A DNA stretch of 64,000 nucleotides, taken from contig JACDQD010000103.1 in NCBI GenBank assembly GCA_019843655.1, forward strand, positions 5,332,001-5,396,000. Direction: 5' to 3'. Positions 25,892-39,500 of this stretch are shown here, piece after piece. Position numbers and translations under genes: made by a program. Numbering within the stretch: the stretch's first letter is position 1; each line of letters opens with the position of its first letter. The notes beneath the pieces were generated by a model. It searched no databases. It saw only the letters and a program-made list of their open reading frames with translations, and was not told the origin of the DNA. The DNA is from Lethocerus indicus (Eukaryota > Arthropoda > Insecta > Hemiptera > Belostomatidae).

Positions 25892-28800
25892 TATAGGAAT
25901 ATACTCATTTTTTTGAGTAACTTGACCAACGGTTATTCCGAATTTATATAATTGTATTTTGTTTTCCAGTATATCATTAATTCCCTTAGGCTGATTAGGT
26001 GCCGTGTTAAATATTTTATTATTATTATTATTGGAAGATTGAAAGAGGTATTTTTAAATTCCATGCGGAATAGTATGTCGTTTCGCAAGTCAATTAACCT
26101 AAAGTATAATACTCCCTCGGCCGGACGCCAGATTAGTGTAATGGAAGCCGCCCCTTATAAATGGGGCCGGCCCCATTATCGGTCGTTCCATTTGGGCGAG
26201 TCCACGGTGGAATTTCCCACGCGGAAAAAACACACCAACGCTGTCGTCCGGTGACTGACAAATAAAAGGAAAAGCTAGTATAGGCGGGAGGGCGGGGGCC
26301 AGGCAAAGCCGTAAACCAAGTTCAAGGCGAACCGCCTATTTTTACCTCTCGGGCCTGGTAAGAAGATCCGGCGCCGCCGCTATTGATTTCAACCCCCACC
26401 CAGAGGCGCATCATCACCCGCACGGCCAGATGCATATTCCGCGTCCCGCCCAATGGATTGCCCCATCCCGTATCGGCTACCGCAGCGGGCTCAACAGAGG
26501 CTGAAAATCTCTAATTCAATGTTTGAAATTCAAAATACAGATTAAATTAACAAATTACAACCTTCGGTCCGTTATAATTTACCAGTTATGCCTTTTGAAT
26601 AATATACATTACAGTACTTGGTCCAGAGAGATTTCATTCTTCTATTTATTGAATTCTCTTCCCTTCTATTCCTTAAACGACAATCAATCATGTAAACCAC
26701 AAGTAGAAACTTAATTTGTCTTGTCAAAATTATTTGTAATGAATTTCTTTCTGCACTATGATGTCACACTAACAGGTCTCATGAACGTGCAGGAAACTGA
26801 ATTACCAATTGTCGAATACGAAGGATTGACGATCGGGATATAATAAATCGAGCCACTGCGTAAGAGTGGTAATGTTATAAAGGTAGTAGACAATCCGATT
26901 ACTACGAAGATCTGTACATCTCATTCTCACGAGGAGAGAATATTTTTATTTTGTGTTATTGATCTGTTTTTACTTAAGAAACAGGCAGGTAAAATTGTGT
27001 TAACATAAAGTACGCAGCTGTCCTGCTAGATCTAATGCAACAAAGACGGTGGCGAAATTAAATAAACTAATATATATTTATTTCCGAACTTGACATTTAA
27101 TATAGCTCCCGGGAGTAAATTAAAAAGTGTAGAAATTATTTACTTTTTCTTAAATATTTATACGTAAGAATTAATGAGGCATTGGACTATTGAGTGTTTC
27201 AGAAAGGTCAGTAACCACTACAAGGAAAGTGCCGGGATGAAAAATATTTCACGCATTCGATTGAATAGGCCTATAATGGACGGTGCCTAAATTGAATGCC
27301 GATGGGTTGTTTATCAGTCGGGAATATATCGTCTCGTCGAGCGCAGTAAATTCGGGTCGGGCTCGTTTCCAAAACTGGTCAAAAAAGAAGCCGCCCCTGC
27401 CGAACTCTGACCTATTGCATGAAAGTCCGTCGGTCAGTGGGAGGCTTCTGTTGGGCGCGGGCAGTTTCGCGCCAAAGCCCGCTCAGAACTGGTTCTGGGG
27501 TAGAAACCAGTTTTACCCGCGGCCCCCCTTGTTCCACTTACCGAGTTCTCTCTCGCTCTCGATCGACCGAGACAAGCGTTAAAATACTGTCCGGACCACG
27601 TTTTGATGTCCGATTTTATCTCACCAAATATCCGTCCCTTTTGTGCTCACATTACAGCAGCAATTTCACAACCCCCGCAAACATAAATACAGAATAGATT
27701 TATTATACATTTTACAATTTATCTAGGAGATAAAGACTTTTTCTACTCCTGATGATGAATGATTCCTGGGTGAAGAATAACTAGTACTGATGCTGTTCAA
27801 GTATTCGCCGACTTCATATTTCCAGATTTGAAATTGGAAAAATGAATTCCACATAGAATTATTATGAAATCCTTTTTCATATACTACTACTTTCAATATA
27901 CTACTAACGAAATCTCATACTAACGAACTTTTTTCTCCCAGAAAATCGTTGACACTGAGAATCGTTGAGATTTAATTTCTCCGATGAAGCTGGACAATGC
28001 ATATCTCCAAATACTATCTCTTTCCTGTTCGTTATTTTACTGAGAATTAAAAAAAACTTGTTTATGTTAGGTATCTACCAGGTGAGCTGTGACAGACAAC
28101 GACCCGTACAAGTCATCCAGCCTTAAGAAAGTTTCGCAAACATTGTTGTTTTCCATCGGATCAGTAACCGGAGAGTTACTTCATTAGCATTTTAAATGAG
28201 CAATCATTACTGTTATATACTAGGTTAGTTTTTCTTTGCTGAAGAACTCTAGTTCTTTGTTTTGAATAAAACAAGGAACGAATACAGCTCTGAATTTCGC
28301 TTAGACGAAACAAACTTTCTCATAATCTCAATTACGCAGTAACCTACAGAGCATTTCTTCATGTTGTTTAAAAGAGAACAAGACGGTCATGAGAACTTCT
28401 GATGTTGAATGAACGGCGCCCAGATAACAAGATAACAATGAACTGAAGTAACAAATGTAGTTTTGCCTTTAATGTCCTGAAATGAAATGAAACATTATAC
28501 TTCATGCTGGGACAAAATCAACAGTCATTTGTTCTGCCCAATAGCTTTGTCTCATTATAAGGCTATAACGTTATAATAAGAATTAGAAATGTTAAGAAAC
28601 TTAAAAATGACTGTACAAGTACAGATGCGGTATAGGATTTTATAAAAGGTGTCGACTGCACTATCTCAAAGTAAAGGTTTATGATTCATTCATCCAACTA
28701 GGAAGCCTGCTTATGAAATTGTCCCAATGAGGGCTGCATTTAGACATAAATACTCGGGGAATTAAGTCACATAGTAACCTTTGACGCCGCAGGAGCAACG

Positions 28801-31660
28801 CATGAGTAACAAAGGGTGTGGCGGGATCATGACAAGCCAAGGAGAAAAATAATTTCAGCTATTCGTCCTGGAGCAATTACTCAATCTCAGTCTGTCCTGC
28901 GAATTTACCCATTTCTTCAAACAACATTTACATGAATACACGAAGACTGCGGTTAGTACAAAATATCAGGGTCGAACAGAGTAGCAGCTACTACATTGAT
29001 GATTGTTTCATTTGTTAATTCATCCTAGTTCCAGCTTCCAGTCTATATAATGCATATATTCTTTAGTATCTGAATATTTTCTTTCTGAATAATATAGGAC
29101 CTCCAGTAAATCGTCCTGTGCCCGTCCTTGTCTGCGGGGCTCAATGTAAGCTCATCGGAACAACATTCCACAGACGAAATTAGGGCCAGGGTCTTCCATT
29201 CTGATACCCCTACCAGTCTGAAATTTGTTCACACTCAACGCTGTTTGCAGGTTGACATAATGTGTCAATATGTTAATTATCTGGGTCAAATATTTCACGG
29301 TTGTTTTTCACCATCAACACACAGTACTCCACTATTCTTCAACTTGAGCCTCGATGCTCATGTAAAGTGTTTTAACTTCCGTTAATTATCTGGTGATCGT
29401 GGTGCGTTGAAAAATTAGCAAAGAAACAGAATCACTCGAGAGATTTTGCAATGCAACATTTTCAATGATACTGGCTTTTACTCAGCCTTCATAGTCTTCT
29501 TTTTATATAGGAAAGCCAAAGAAATAGTTAATAAAATAAACTTCAACTATTAGCCGGTAGAACGGTGTTTTAGGAACGAAGGAAAACGGGTACCTAGATG
29601 TAGCGGTTCAGTAGCCCGTATAGGGGAGAATAGGCCATTGTTTAACGTAAGTGTGATCTTCAGTTCGGGACTTCCGCGGTCTTCAGTAGTGTAAGTCGCC
29701 GTGTGCACTTCCTGACAGCTTTGAACACCCGTTATAACTTCAAGGATCGCTAACAGCGGCGGAATAAGGCCAACTCGCATTGAACCGGCACGTCGGGGAC
29801 ATGACTCGGGCCCTCCACAACCACACATCAACGAGGCGTTCCTTTTATTAGATGGACGAATTATTGAACTGGGCATCGATAAATACGCTCTCATCGGTAT
29901 ATTAATAGATTAATGGTCAGCTAGCCGCCAGGAAATCGATTAATTTCTCTTTCATTATTTATTATAAATGTTTCCAGCATTTTAGCTCAAAACTTATATT
30001 AATTTATGTCCGCTAAACATCTGATATAATGCGACCAAACATTCCGCAATTCAATTATTAATAACTGAATTATTTGGATAATTGACATTACTTGTCAATG
30101 AATAAATAACATTTTTTCAGAATAAAAATGTCAAACAAAGCTCCCACTGAAATGGTCACTTTATATCGCTAATTATATATTCGATTATTATAATTATATG
30201 TATAATCGATTAAATATCGAAGTATGCGGTCACAGTTTATCCTTCAAGTTTTTAAAACTTCGAATAATATCTTATAATGAAACACTTGCAACGTTCCTAA
30301 TCGATGTATGATGTTATGTTTTTACCTATTTGTCAGTACATTTTCATGTGTTTGAGGTTGAAAAAAAATAATGGACGGTAACATTAGTGACACGGGAAAG
30401 TTCAAGTGCGAGGATTGCGCAACTTTTCAGGCCCGGAGAGCGATTTTCTAAATGACCGTACAGCGCACATACTTCTCGTCCACGTGGTTTACGTGGCAAT
30501 TACGTGATTTTCTTTTTCTTTTTTTTAATACACTGACGGTTGGATAACTATCTGAAAGCAGGGCTCGGTCGCGTTACATAAATTAGGCCCGTTCGCACAT
30601 TGCACCCCGCCATATAACAGAAAGTATCATGGTACAACACGGGGTAATTAGTGACGGAATTACAGGGCTATTAAGTATGTAGAGTCAGCGTTTTATTAGC
30701 TTTGCATTTGGCCCACTCTATTAACTGTCCTTCAACTGACGATACCAACGATTTTCGTTTACTTATTTGACCTAATTATATTATTAATATTCACGATATC
30801 AGAGCATATGATAGAAGAGCCCGGTGGAACAAATACTACAAAAGTATTCATATTTGAAACTCAAAACACCGTTAGTGCACGGATTGCTTTTGTTAGACAA
30901 ATAAAATTCCTCAGAATTCGAGTTGAATAATATATAAACAAGATTTAGTCATTTTCATCAAGAAGGGGTATGATAATTAAAATTTAGATTTCATTTTATA
31001 TATTTCATTCTTCAGTAAATGCTAGAAAAGTCGGTATTGAGCAGTTAAATCGATTAGTGCTGGTGGGTCCAGAAACAGAAGAGAGCTCGGTCGCATTGAG
31101 ACGACACTTGAGGGCGTTTTCACTTTTCTGCATGAATAATGAATGCGGATATCTCCGAACGTGATAACCGCGCGCATTAGACAAGACAGAAGTCGGTTTA
31201 AACCGATGGGAGAGAAATTTAGAGAGTCGCTATTGTTTCTCATTTCTCGAAGATTACATCGGGATTTTCCGTATCGGATTTTGATTTGCATTTCCTTGAT
31301 ACTTAACGAAGATCAATGAAAATCGCTGCGGCGGCCTAAATATGTACATTTCGCAAAACTGCGTAGACAGTATGCCCCGTCATGTTTAAGAGATTTACCA
31401 ATCTACAGACGGAAGAGTACAGAAGATGGTGTGCAGCTCTGTCAAAGGACAAATTCAGTGAGCGCAGACGGATGATCTCAAAAAGCATAGTGTTCCATAA
31501 TTACTCCAGGGAGTGAATTTTATCTGACATCCAGTAGAATCAATTAAGTTTGGTGGAGGTCTATTTCTGTGTTTGAAAACGAAGAAAACTGGCTTACAAG
31601 TGATTCTGTTTGGCGGCGGATGGGTTTCGTAAAATGGGGCGTGGTTGTAGTCTGCGGGGA
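25887..31660. other. Gene-free stretch with GC-rich patches
   Basis: GC-rich patches at about 26,100-26,520 and 27,280-27,570 stand out from an AT-rich background. The second carries, on the minus strand, ACTCG followed by GTAAGTGG, a good splice-donor match that could close a non-coding first exon. No coding exon could be linked to it. A TATAAAAGG at 28,641 lacks a clear initiator. No recognisable protein was found in the listed frames. Confidence 0.3.
26160..26177. other. 18-bp perfect palindrome AATGGGGCCGGCCCCATT
   Basis: An exact dyad lies within a GC-rich patch, directly after CCTTATAA. It could be a binding site for a dimeric factor or a short stem. No gene is visible beside it. Confidence 0.4.
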
Positions 31661-31662
31661 AC

Positions 31663-31720
31663 GGACCTGGTTGTTTCGGTCAGGTCCCCCAATTTCCTAC
31701 TTTCGATTGGGGACCTGACC
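31663..31720. other. Overlapping, mutually exclusive stem-loops
   Basis: GGACCTG (31663-31669) can pair with CAGGTCC (31681-31687) over an 11-base loop. The same CAGGTCC also lies inside GGTCAGGTCCCCCAAT (31678-31693), which pairs with ATTGGGGACCTGACC (31706-31720) over a 12-base loop with one bulged C. The two hairpins share a strand and cannot form together. The longer stem is the strongest in the desert. A structured RNA, a protein-binding dyad or a transposon remnant are all possible. Confidence 0.4.
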
Positions 31721-34700
31721 TAATTGAATGTTAACTCGGCGTTTTTGATAATGTTCATTTTTTCTTGTTTCCTATTACACAACCTGACTCTGACCCTAAA
31801 TTTTCATACATAACGAAATTTTACTTGTACATTTCTACAATGTAGGGTGTCTATTTTAAAAACAAGTCCTGAGAGTTGCAGTCCGGGTTAGTGCTTTAAT
31901 AGCCGAATAACTTCATGTTAAATCAAATTATTATTTGAGTATTAAATATACCGGGAAACGGGGTTACATATTGTTTTAAATCTGTGATTAGGATAGACTG
32001 AAAATTATCACCCATTATTTTTGCGCAGAATATTTTCGTATTTAGGAATGAAAAGATAGAAAATACGCTTTTTGTACTCGATTATAGTTGTAATTTAGTG
32101 GCAACCAAAACGTTTGCTTGACCAGCTTTACAATGATTGTGTATTGATGTCATACTTTTTCTTAATAAACCAATGCATTTATATGCAAAATGCATCAATT
32201 TACCCTCTATCAATAAATCTGTCGATGTCAAGATCTTAAATTTAAAACAGGATTATTTGGTTCCGCGAATGAATTTATTTCTTGGAAAGAAATACTGTTC
32301 CGGTTCAGAAAATGAAATAAGCGTGAGACATCGCAAGAATGTGAAATACATACTTTCATATGACCTAGAGCCGTGAGTATCGTTTTACTCGTTCGGAGAA
32401 GCAACATGAAATCATTCATGATGCTAAAACTGCGGAGAAATGCGTGACCTCCCATTGAGGAATTTTAAAAGTAATTTCGGTCTGCTTTTTAGAGCCAATA
32501 ATTACTGAATAAAATATAGTTAAATATAAAATAGATTAGAGGTCTTACTAAGACCTCAGCTCCTGTTATCTGTTTCCGCTTGCTAGTTTGGTCTATTCCT
32601 ATTAATCACAATCTATTAACGAAAAAGCTACTCAAAATCCCCTTTAATTTCAGATTCCTCTTTTCCTTTCGCCCTCTAAGTTTAATGGCAAAATAGCCAT
32701 ATTTTAATCATTATTTAAAATGTTTTTCAAATAAACCTTTAATTTTTGCAAAAATAAGTATTTAGCAGGCGTAACTCGATAGGATTAGACAGAAGATGAA
32801 TGTAATGTAAACTACACGATGAAAGAAAGCAAAGCTCCCGATGAAAGAAACTGGGACACGAATGCGAGTTTCGTAAAATATAATTTTGACGCGAACGCCA
32901 TACCGGTTATATAAACTATTAATTTTCCTACAGGATCCGTATGTAATCCCCGTAACGCGCCCAATCTTCCGGCGACTGAACCCGAGAGAATAATCACTAT
33001 CTGGAGCCTAAATCGGATTTTTAATGAATGAAGAAGAAAAAAAGGAAGGCGGGTTGTCCAGATGGCGGCGGACCGATAACGCCGAACAACACTTGGGAAT
33101 AGCATAATTGCGTTAACTATTATTTTTTCTCCCCAGTCCCCCAATCTAAGATTATACTCTTAGATAGACAGGCTTGTTAAAGGAACAATGATATAATTAG
33201 TTATACAATAAAGTTCACATGTCGCATGTAGGAGGAATACGGCAAGCACGGCGTGCGGGTTGGGGAATCGATATAACCAGCTGAAAAATTTGTACGTTCC
33301 ATTAATCGGCCCCCAGAGGCCAAACCATAACAATGGTGCTTAGGAATTAAGCATTCATTACGGAATAAAGAGAAGGTCTTAAATTCCTGAATGTCTAAAA
33401 ATGTCAACGAGTAATTATACGGGTTACAATAATTTACTGCCATCAGCAATTATTACTAGCTCTATACAACCTCCAGGGACGTAGAGTTAGATATGTTCGA
33501 GGAAATTTAATGTTTCCCCGCTTATTATGACATGATACATCATTGAACTCATATACAAGTTTGGTGAAACAACTTTATAGGGTAATATGATAAAGTAAGT
33601 ACAAATTCCATAATCAGTACCCTAACAGTTAGAAAAGTAATTTATTCCCTCATAATTAATAGTAGTTACAACATATTTTAATCAGAATATTAAACTTTCA
33701 ACTGTCAAAAATTTCGCGCGAAAGTACAATTATAATTTTCTTAAAAATGAAATCAACTTACTAATTTGATCGCCGTTGGATATTTCCTTTAATTATTTAA
33801 AGCGTTATTTATCAAACTTCTCCGATCCGGAAACCTACTAAATTTTACCTTTCACCCATTTCGGTGTTGTTGGCCTAGTGATATCGTAAGAGACATCATT
33901 AGGTTTGTAATATACCCCGGTATGATTTTCATTACGGATATAGAATGCGGAAGGATTTTGTGCTTGATTGGCCCCCCCGCCCTAGTTTGTGCGAGGCTGT
34001 ACCAGTTGTATAATCGGGAATCAATTTTAAATATTTGCAAATCGTATGAATTTTTCGAATACCTTCTCAGTCTCGATTTAATTTCTCGAAAATAAATATG
34101 ATTTCAAATAAAGAAAAAAAATGATAATGAGTAAACTCGATTTTGAACGTCTTCAGCGTGCCGAACCGGGATGGAATCCTAGTGGCAGGCCGAATACTCA
34201 GTTACATGTTTTAACCAAAATAAAATTTCATGTCGGTTTCTGTTATTGCTATTGGTTAGAATGCTACTGGCGATAGTGAAAAACCAAAATCGGATAAAAT
34301 AGGCGAGAGAAAGGGGAGTGTTTCTGTTGCAATGCAACAAAAAATCCACTTAATTTAATATTTTTAAATGGGCATAAGCTGGATCACGGCAGTTTCATCC
34401 TTTGAAGTTTGATCCTTCAATGTCCACTGCAGATAACAAGCATATCGGGATAATTTATTCGCCCAATTCCCGTTATTCATTTTTTTATTTTCTGTTTTAC
34501 CGCCTCCCCTGTTGTGACTCACGCGGAGCCGAGGCCGCCCAGATTGGGAAACGGCGGCCTTGCTAAGAAAATGGAATATTTAAATGAAAGATACTCGTTA
34601 GCAGTTTCGGACCCATTCGCTGTTTGTTTTGGAATAGCTGATGAGGCCAAAGCGCAAACCTATCGTCGACTGTAGCATAATTTCGGTATTTGTCATGTAA

Positions 34701-36422
34701 TTTAACGTAGAGTTATTTCCAATCTACTGTTGCAAATTTATCAACAGACGGTATTCGCATAATTTTTAAATTTATTTCTAAGTCGACAAATTTGGAATAA
34801 ATCGCAAGTGAATCCTGAGTGTCCCTGACTAGGGTACTCGGGGAGAAACCGACGGTGGGAATGGGCACACGATGACGAGGAACGAATCGATTCATAATGA
34901 AAGGTTAATGAACCAGTCACCGGGAAGTCTTGAGAGCAGAACTTTCAATACGTGCCAAACAGATAAGAGAATCAAATAAAACCCTCAGAAGTTGTATTAT
35001 TTCACTAATAAGTAAATTAAACCTGTCTACACATCGAAATAATAAACTACTTCAATCTAATATTACTTTGTGGGGTTGAGATTATCTAAGAAATTGTCTA
35101 TCTATCTTAATTGACATGGAATCGGTCATTTAAAAAAAACATTCACTGTAAAAGAAATAAAACAATAATAATAATGATCAATCTTTTAATTTTGGCAGGA
35201 CTCATAGGGAAAAATCCTATAATCCTTGATGAGATAATATAATCGTATTTGGTAATTCGTTGCTCCCTTCAATAGTTTCTGTTTTAGACAATGCAAGAGG
35301 CAAATCAAAATATGTATATATAGAACCGCGGAAAGGCCTATTGCATACATTATTGTAACCCTGTAAATGTCTGACAAATAGTTTTAATTTTTCAAAATCG
35401 ATCGTCCGTTGTTTACTTAACAGAAGGTTTCAGGAATAAGATGGATCGGAGTTGGGAGTGGGAACGTGTATATTTCACTTGCCCGTATCCCAACTGGAAT
35501 CTAAATCAGATGCAACATGTCCCCGGATCTGATTCAAGAGCATTATCCATCCCCAGCACGTACAATGCCGTCCTCCTCTTTCTCCGTTGGAGTGGGTAAA
35601 AGTGGACGTCGCATCGGGCGAGTAAAGGTCGGTTAGAGCTCGGCTCAAGGCAACAACTCGGAGAGTGACCTCATCAAAACGTTTTTTTTCGCGTTGCTTC
35701 ATTTCTTCCTACTCGATATTCCGCTCTCTCAAACCTCCGCCATCCGCTCCATCCAAACGGCTTGAGCCTCATATGAAACCACACTGGGGAAACAATCATT
35801 CCATCAATCTTATCTTATACTTTAGATTAACGTTTAAATATGGAAACTTAAAATAAACTTTTCCTTTTAATTTATAATAAATACATCAAACGGATACTGA
35901 TAGTGTTGTCCCATAATACTAATTATATTACTAACAGCATACTGCAGATGGTAGAGAGAAGTAGAAACCCTTAAAGCATAGTACGAAACGAGCAATTACA
36001 AGTCTGATATGCAAAAATGTCACCCCAGAACATTTACAGCCGAACCGTAAATAAGAACAAAACCTCAAACTGACTTCATCAGGAGTGCGAACCAAGAATT
36101 TGGCCTGATTCATCCAATCTGAGTCAGAAGAACCCGACGCGTATCCCAAGGCTAGCTTTAAAGCGAGTTGACATAAATTAATGGTTCACTTTTTTGCCGG
36201 CTTCTTTCACTTAAGCGGTGATCAAGCAGGAGTTTGTTTCTCTTTAGTTTCTTTGAGTGTTTTGTTATACTGCCAAACGTTATTGGACAATTCCGGCAAG
36301 TGACGACATGCGGAAAGAATTCGTTCAACTGTTAACGAGACCGTGAAACGGAATTCGTAAGAATTCTACTGGTGCCTGAACAATAATTTCAGATATTCTC
36401 ATTTTACAAAGTCATATTAAAT

Positions 36423-36456
36423 ATTTAATGTTAAGTACCGCGACTTAACATTAAAT
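36423..36456. other. 14-bp perfect hairpin with 6-base loop
   Basis: ATTTAATGTTAAGT and ACTTAACATTAAAT are exact reverse complements around the loop ACCGCG. The stem is AT-rich and the loop GC-rich. No short RNA family was recognised, and no oligo-T or promoter context makes it a terminator. Confidence 0.4.
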
Positions 36457-36557
36457 TATTCTTTTTTTATAACAATATACATTTTGTATCATCACAATAA
36501 TTCATTCAACGATTATTATACCGCTACCACAGTTGATTAAGTGAATGGGCGATGAAG

Positions 36558-36590
36558 TTTCCTCGTCATTTTCCTCGTCATTTTCCTCAT
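36558..36590 (+). repeat. 12-bp tandem repeat, 2.75 copies
   Basis: TTTCCTCGTCAT is present twice exactly, followed by a partial third copy. It gives the serine/phenylalanine run at the start of an otherwise unremarkable frame. Confidence 0.7.
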
Positions 36591-39500
36591 ATCTGATGCG
36601 AATGCCATTTCGACCTAATAAAACGATTTCCAAAGTTACATTTTGTAAATCTGACATCACGCTGCCAGAGAAATGGGCACTGCGGATCGCATTTTTTGTA
36701 GGCCCGTTTAATTTATTCGCCCAAAAGAACGAACGGCGGATCCGGGACTGTAAAATTTCAGTTTCAGAAATGTCAAACGATAACTCGTTACATCAGAGTC
36801 CGGTTCTTCTGACGAGAGGATCCGTGCGATTAGGACAAAGTCGGGGCCTTGATGAAAGTTTAGGCCGGCCAAGGGTTCAAGGGCTCCCCCGGCTCGATTT
36901 TCACTGTTATTTATAGACTCGTGTCCGCTCATCAATTGCCATTAGCAAACAGAGGCGCATTATATAAGCGGCGGTTATATAATTATTTTAATCGCGAATG
37001 TATCCCAACTATAATCCTGCATGGGCTGTATTTTTCATAACCTCGGACATCTTATGCATATATTTTCACTTTCCGACAGCAAAAAAAAAGTACCGAAATT
37101 ATGTTTTTTCTCGATATTTAACTAGTGCTTGAGCCGAATATCTGTTGCAAAATGTTTCTCACAGTATTGAACCAAACAAATAGAGGGGCAAATGTTAGGG
37201 TATTCGACAATGACATAACAATTTTTTCGTTATCAAATATTTTCACATATCCGACCTGCCCGTTTAGGTCGGACGCGGCGGTCAACCGAACGGGAAGTAG
37301 TCCAGCTCTGATATCGTTCGGTGTTCAACGACCCTTGTAAAGAAAATGGACGAAAACAGTGTGGGGCCGGCTTATTGCCGTGGCAATGGTGACATGTAGA
37401 AGGTGCCAATTGGCAGCCAGGCTGTATAAGCCCAAGAAGAGAGCCTGAACTTGGACCGGCGTCCACACACTGGCAGTCGAGTTGAACAACCCCCCCGAGT
37501 GGCGGTGTAAAAACTAGGAAACAATTCGTCGAAAATATTATTTCTGATTTTTTCTCCTCCCCCCCACCACCCGAACGCCAATTTTACGGCTCTCCTCGGT
37601 CGCTCATTTTCACGAAAGCGCGACTGCCCACCGTCGACTTTCTACCGGTAGCACGTCCTATAGCTATAGTCGACGCCCGATTACGTCGTTCTCTCTAGAC
37701 CTGAAGGGGGTGGAGGTGGAGGACGCGTACGCGTTCGGCATGGCGGGAATTCGATTCTTGTTTTCGAGACCCGCTTACATTTGAAGTCATAACCGTTACA
37801 CCGGGTCTTTAAACATTATAGTCAATTATTATTAAAACATACACCAGGATCAAAGTCGACATTTGAATTTCAAAACGTCCCATTCTCATTCAATCCATTA
37901 ATATGTGTGTTATTCACTTATTATCATATGCGGCCACTGAAAACGCTGTTTAGATATTTGTCCCAGTTAACGTAGCGCTAGATTCCTTCTTTGTACAACT
38001 TCTGTGGTAGCCGGTCGGAGAAATGTCGAACGACCTCCATCTCTCCTGCGTTAAACACTTTCCTCTGAGAGCATGTTCACAAGAAATGGATATCAAAAGG
38101 CGACAGAGCCAATCTCTAGGTAGGATATTTAGAAGTGCCATATCGCATATGCCACTGTCTCCCCGATTTGGTGAGTACAGCCTTGATAACATTTCAAAAG
38201 CTCTAAAGATATCCGAATAAGTACGGTCGTTTGTGTTAATATAGCTGTATGCACTTTGTCCACACTTCATTGTTCATTTTACCAGTTTATGCTTATAACT
38301 ATATGGAAATTAATATTATCATCTTTTATAAAATGCTATAATTCATGAGCCGTCGGAATTTCACACGGAATAATAAAGTGGAATTATACCTGGGTATACG
38401 TAAACGTGAAAAGTATGGTTAATGCTAGCTGTGAAATACCTCCACGAATAGTTTCGTCAGTGCGTGCCGCGAATCTTCTAGACTCGACTTACGGTAATGC
38501 GTACAACGCCGTAAATTTTAATCACCTTTAACGCATCCGTATTTAGGAAAGAAACCTTAAGTGACGAAAGGCCGCATGATACCTGAAGTATATTTTTATA
38601 CGTCGTTAATTTGGACGCACATCTATTGAATTTTATCCAGAATTTATTTTATGACTCCATTGTGGGATTTAAATGTAGTTAGGAATTCAGAATAAATAAT
38701 ACAAGTAAATTAAAACATGGAAGTTGAGCAAAACATCAAATGTGTGTATATTTTTGGGCACGAATAAACGTCCGGATTCATTTTCCCGAAAACATGGCAA
38801 AAATAAGTAAACAAAAAATGAACATACATTGCATTTTTTAAAACTCTAAATATGTCATAATACGCTTGAAGTCCAAAAAAATAAATTCAATGTCAAGAAA
38901 AGGGTATTATTACTTTCGTCGTAGTCACTTTCAATTACCTTGGATCGATTAGAATTCAACTCTATGAATCGATATGATATTAGAAATATTCTACAATGCG
39001 TCGGTTTGGATTTAAATATTGTTTAGTTACATGTATAATGATATAATGGACACGACAGATAATGGCAGCAACAGCAATTAGCCAAGGTCATGGCACCTAC
39101 TGTAATAGCTAATGCCAATGGGCAAGATACTTCGTTCTTTCTGAAGGAGTGGCTACAAATAGTTTATTTTAAATACATTTCCTATTGGTCAGGCTGCTTT
39201 TGCCCGATCAATATGTTATTTGATACTACTTAATTGCGCGTATTACCATAAATTACGTATTCTATCACGATACGTTATTGAAAGATAGTCTATGTATTTA
39301 GTATATTGTAAAACTTAAGTATTCAGTGTATGTTCGTGTCCAGAAATTTATTATAATTATTATATAATTATGCTTGGAACACCGGTTTGGTGTACTGAGA
39401 GGGCTTGGGATAGCATGTATATCACATTATTCGGATTTGGTATTTTGCTGAATATAAGACTGAGTGAGTGGAGATGGAAATCATTTGGAAATGGAAGAAT

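Noticed and set aside
28641..28680. TATAAAAGG promoter
   Set aside because: No convincing initiator at +30 and the next ATG frame stops within a few codons.
36545..36916. 123-codon plus-strand frame starting with a Ser/Phe run
   Set aside because: The start is a 12-bp tandem repeat and the rest resembles no known protein.
37640..37790. Glycine-rich plus-strand frame near ACGCGTACGCGT
   Set aside because: Short, lacks a start or splice support, and the glycine run comes from a GGT/GGA repeat.
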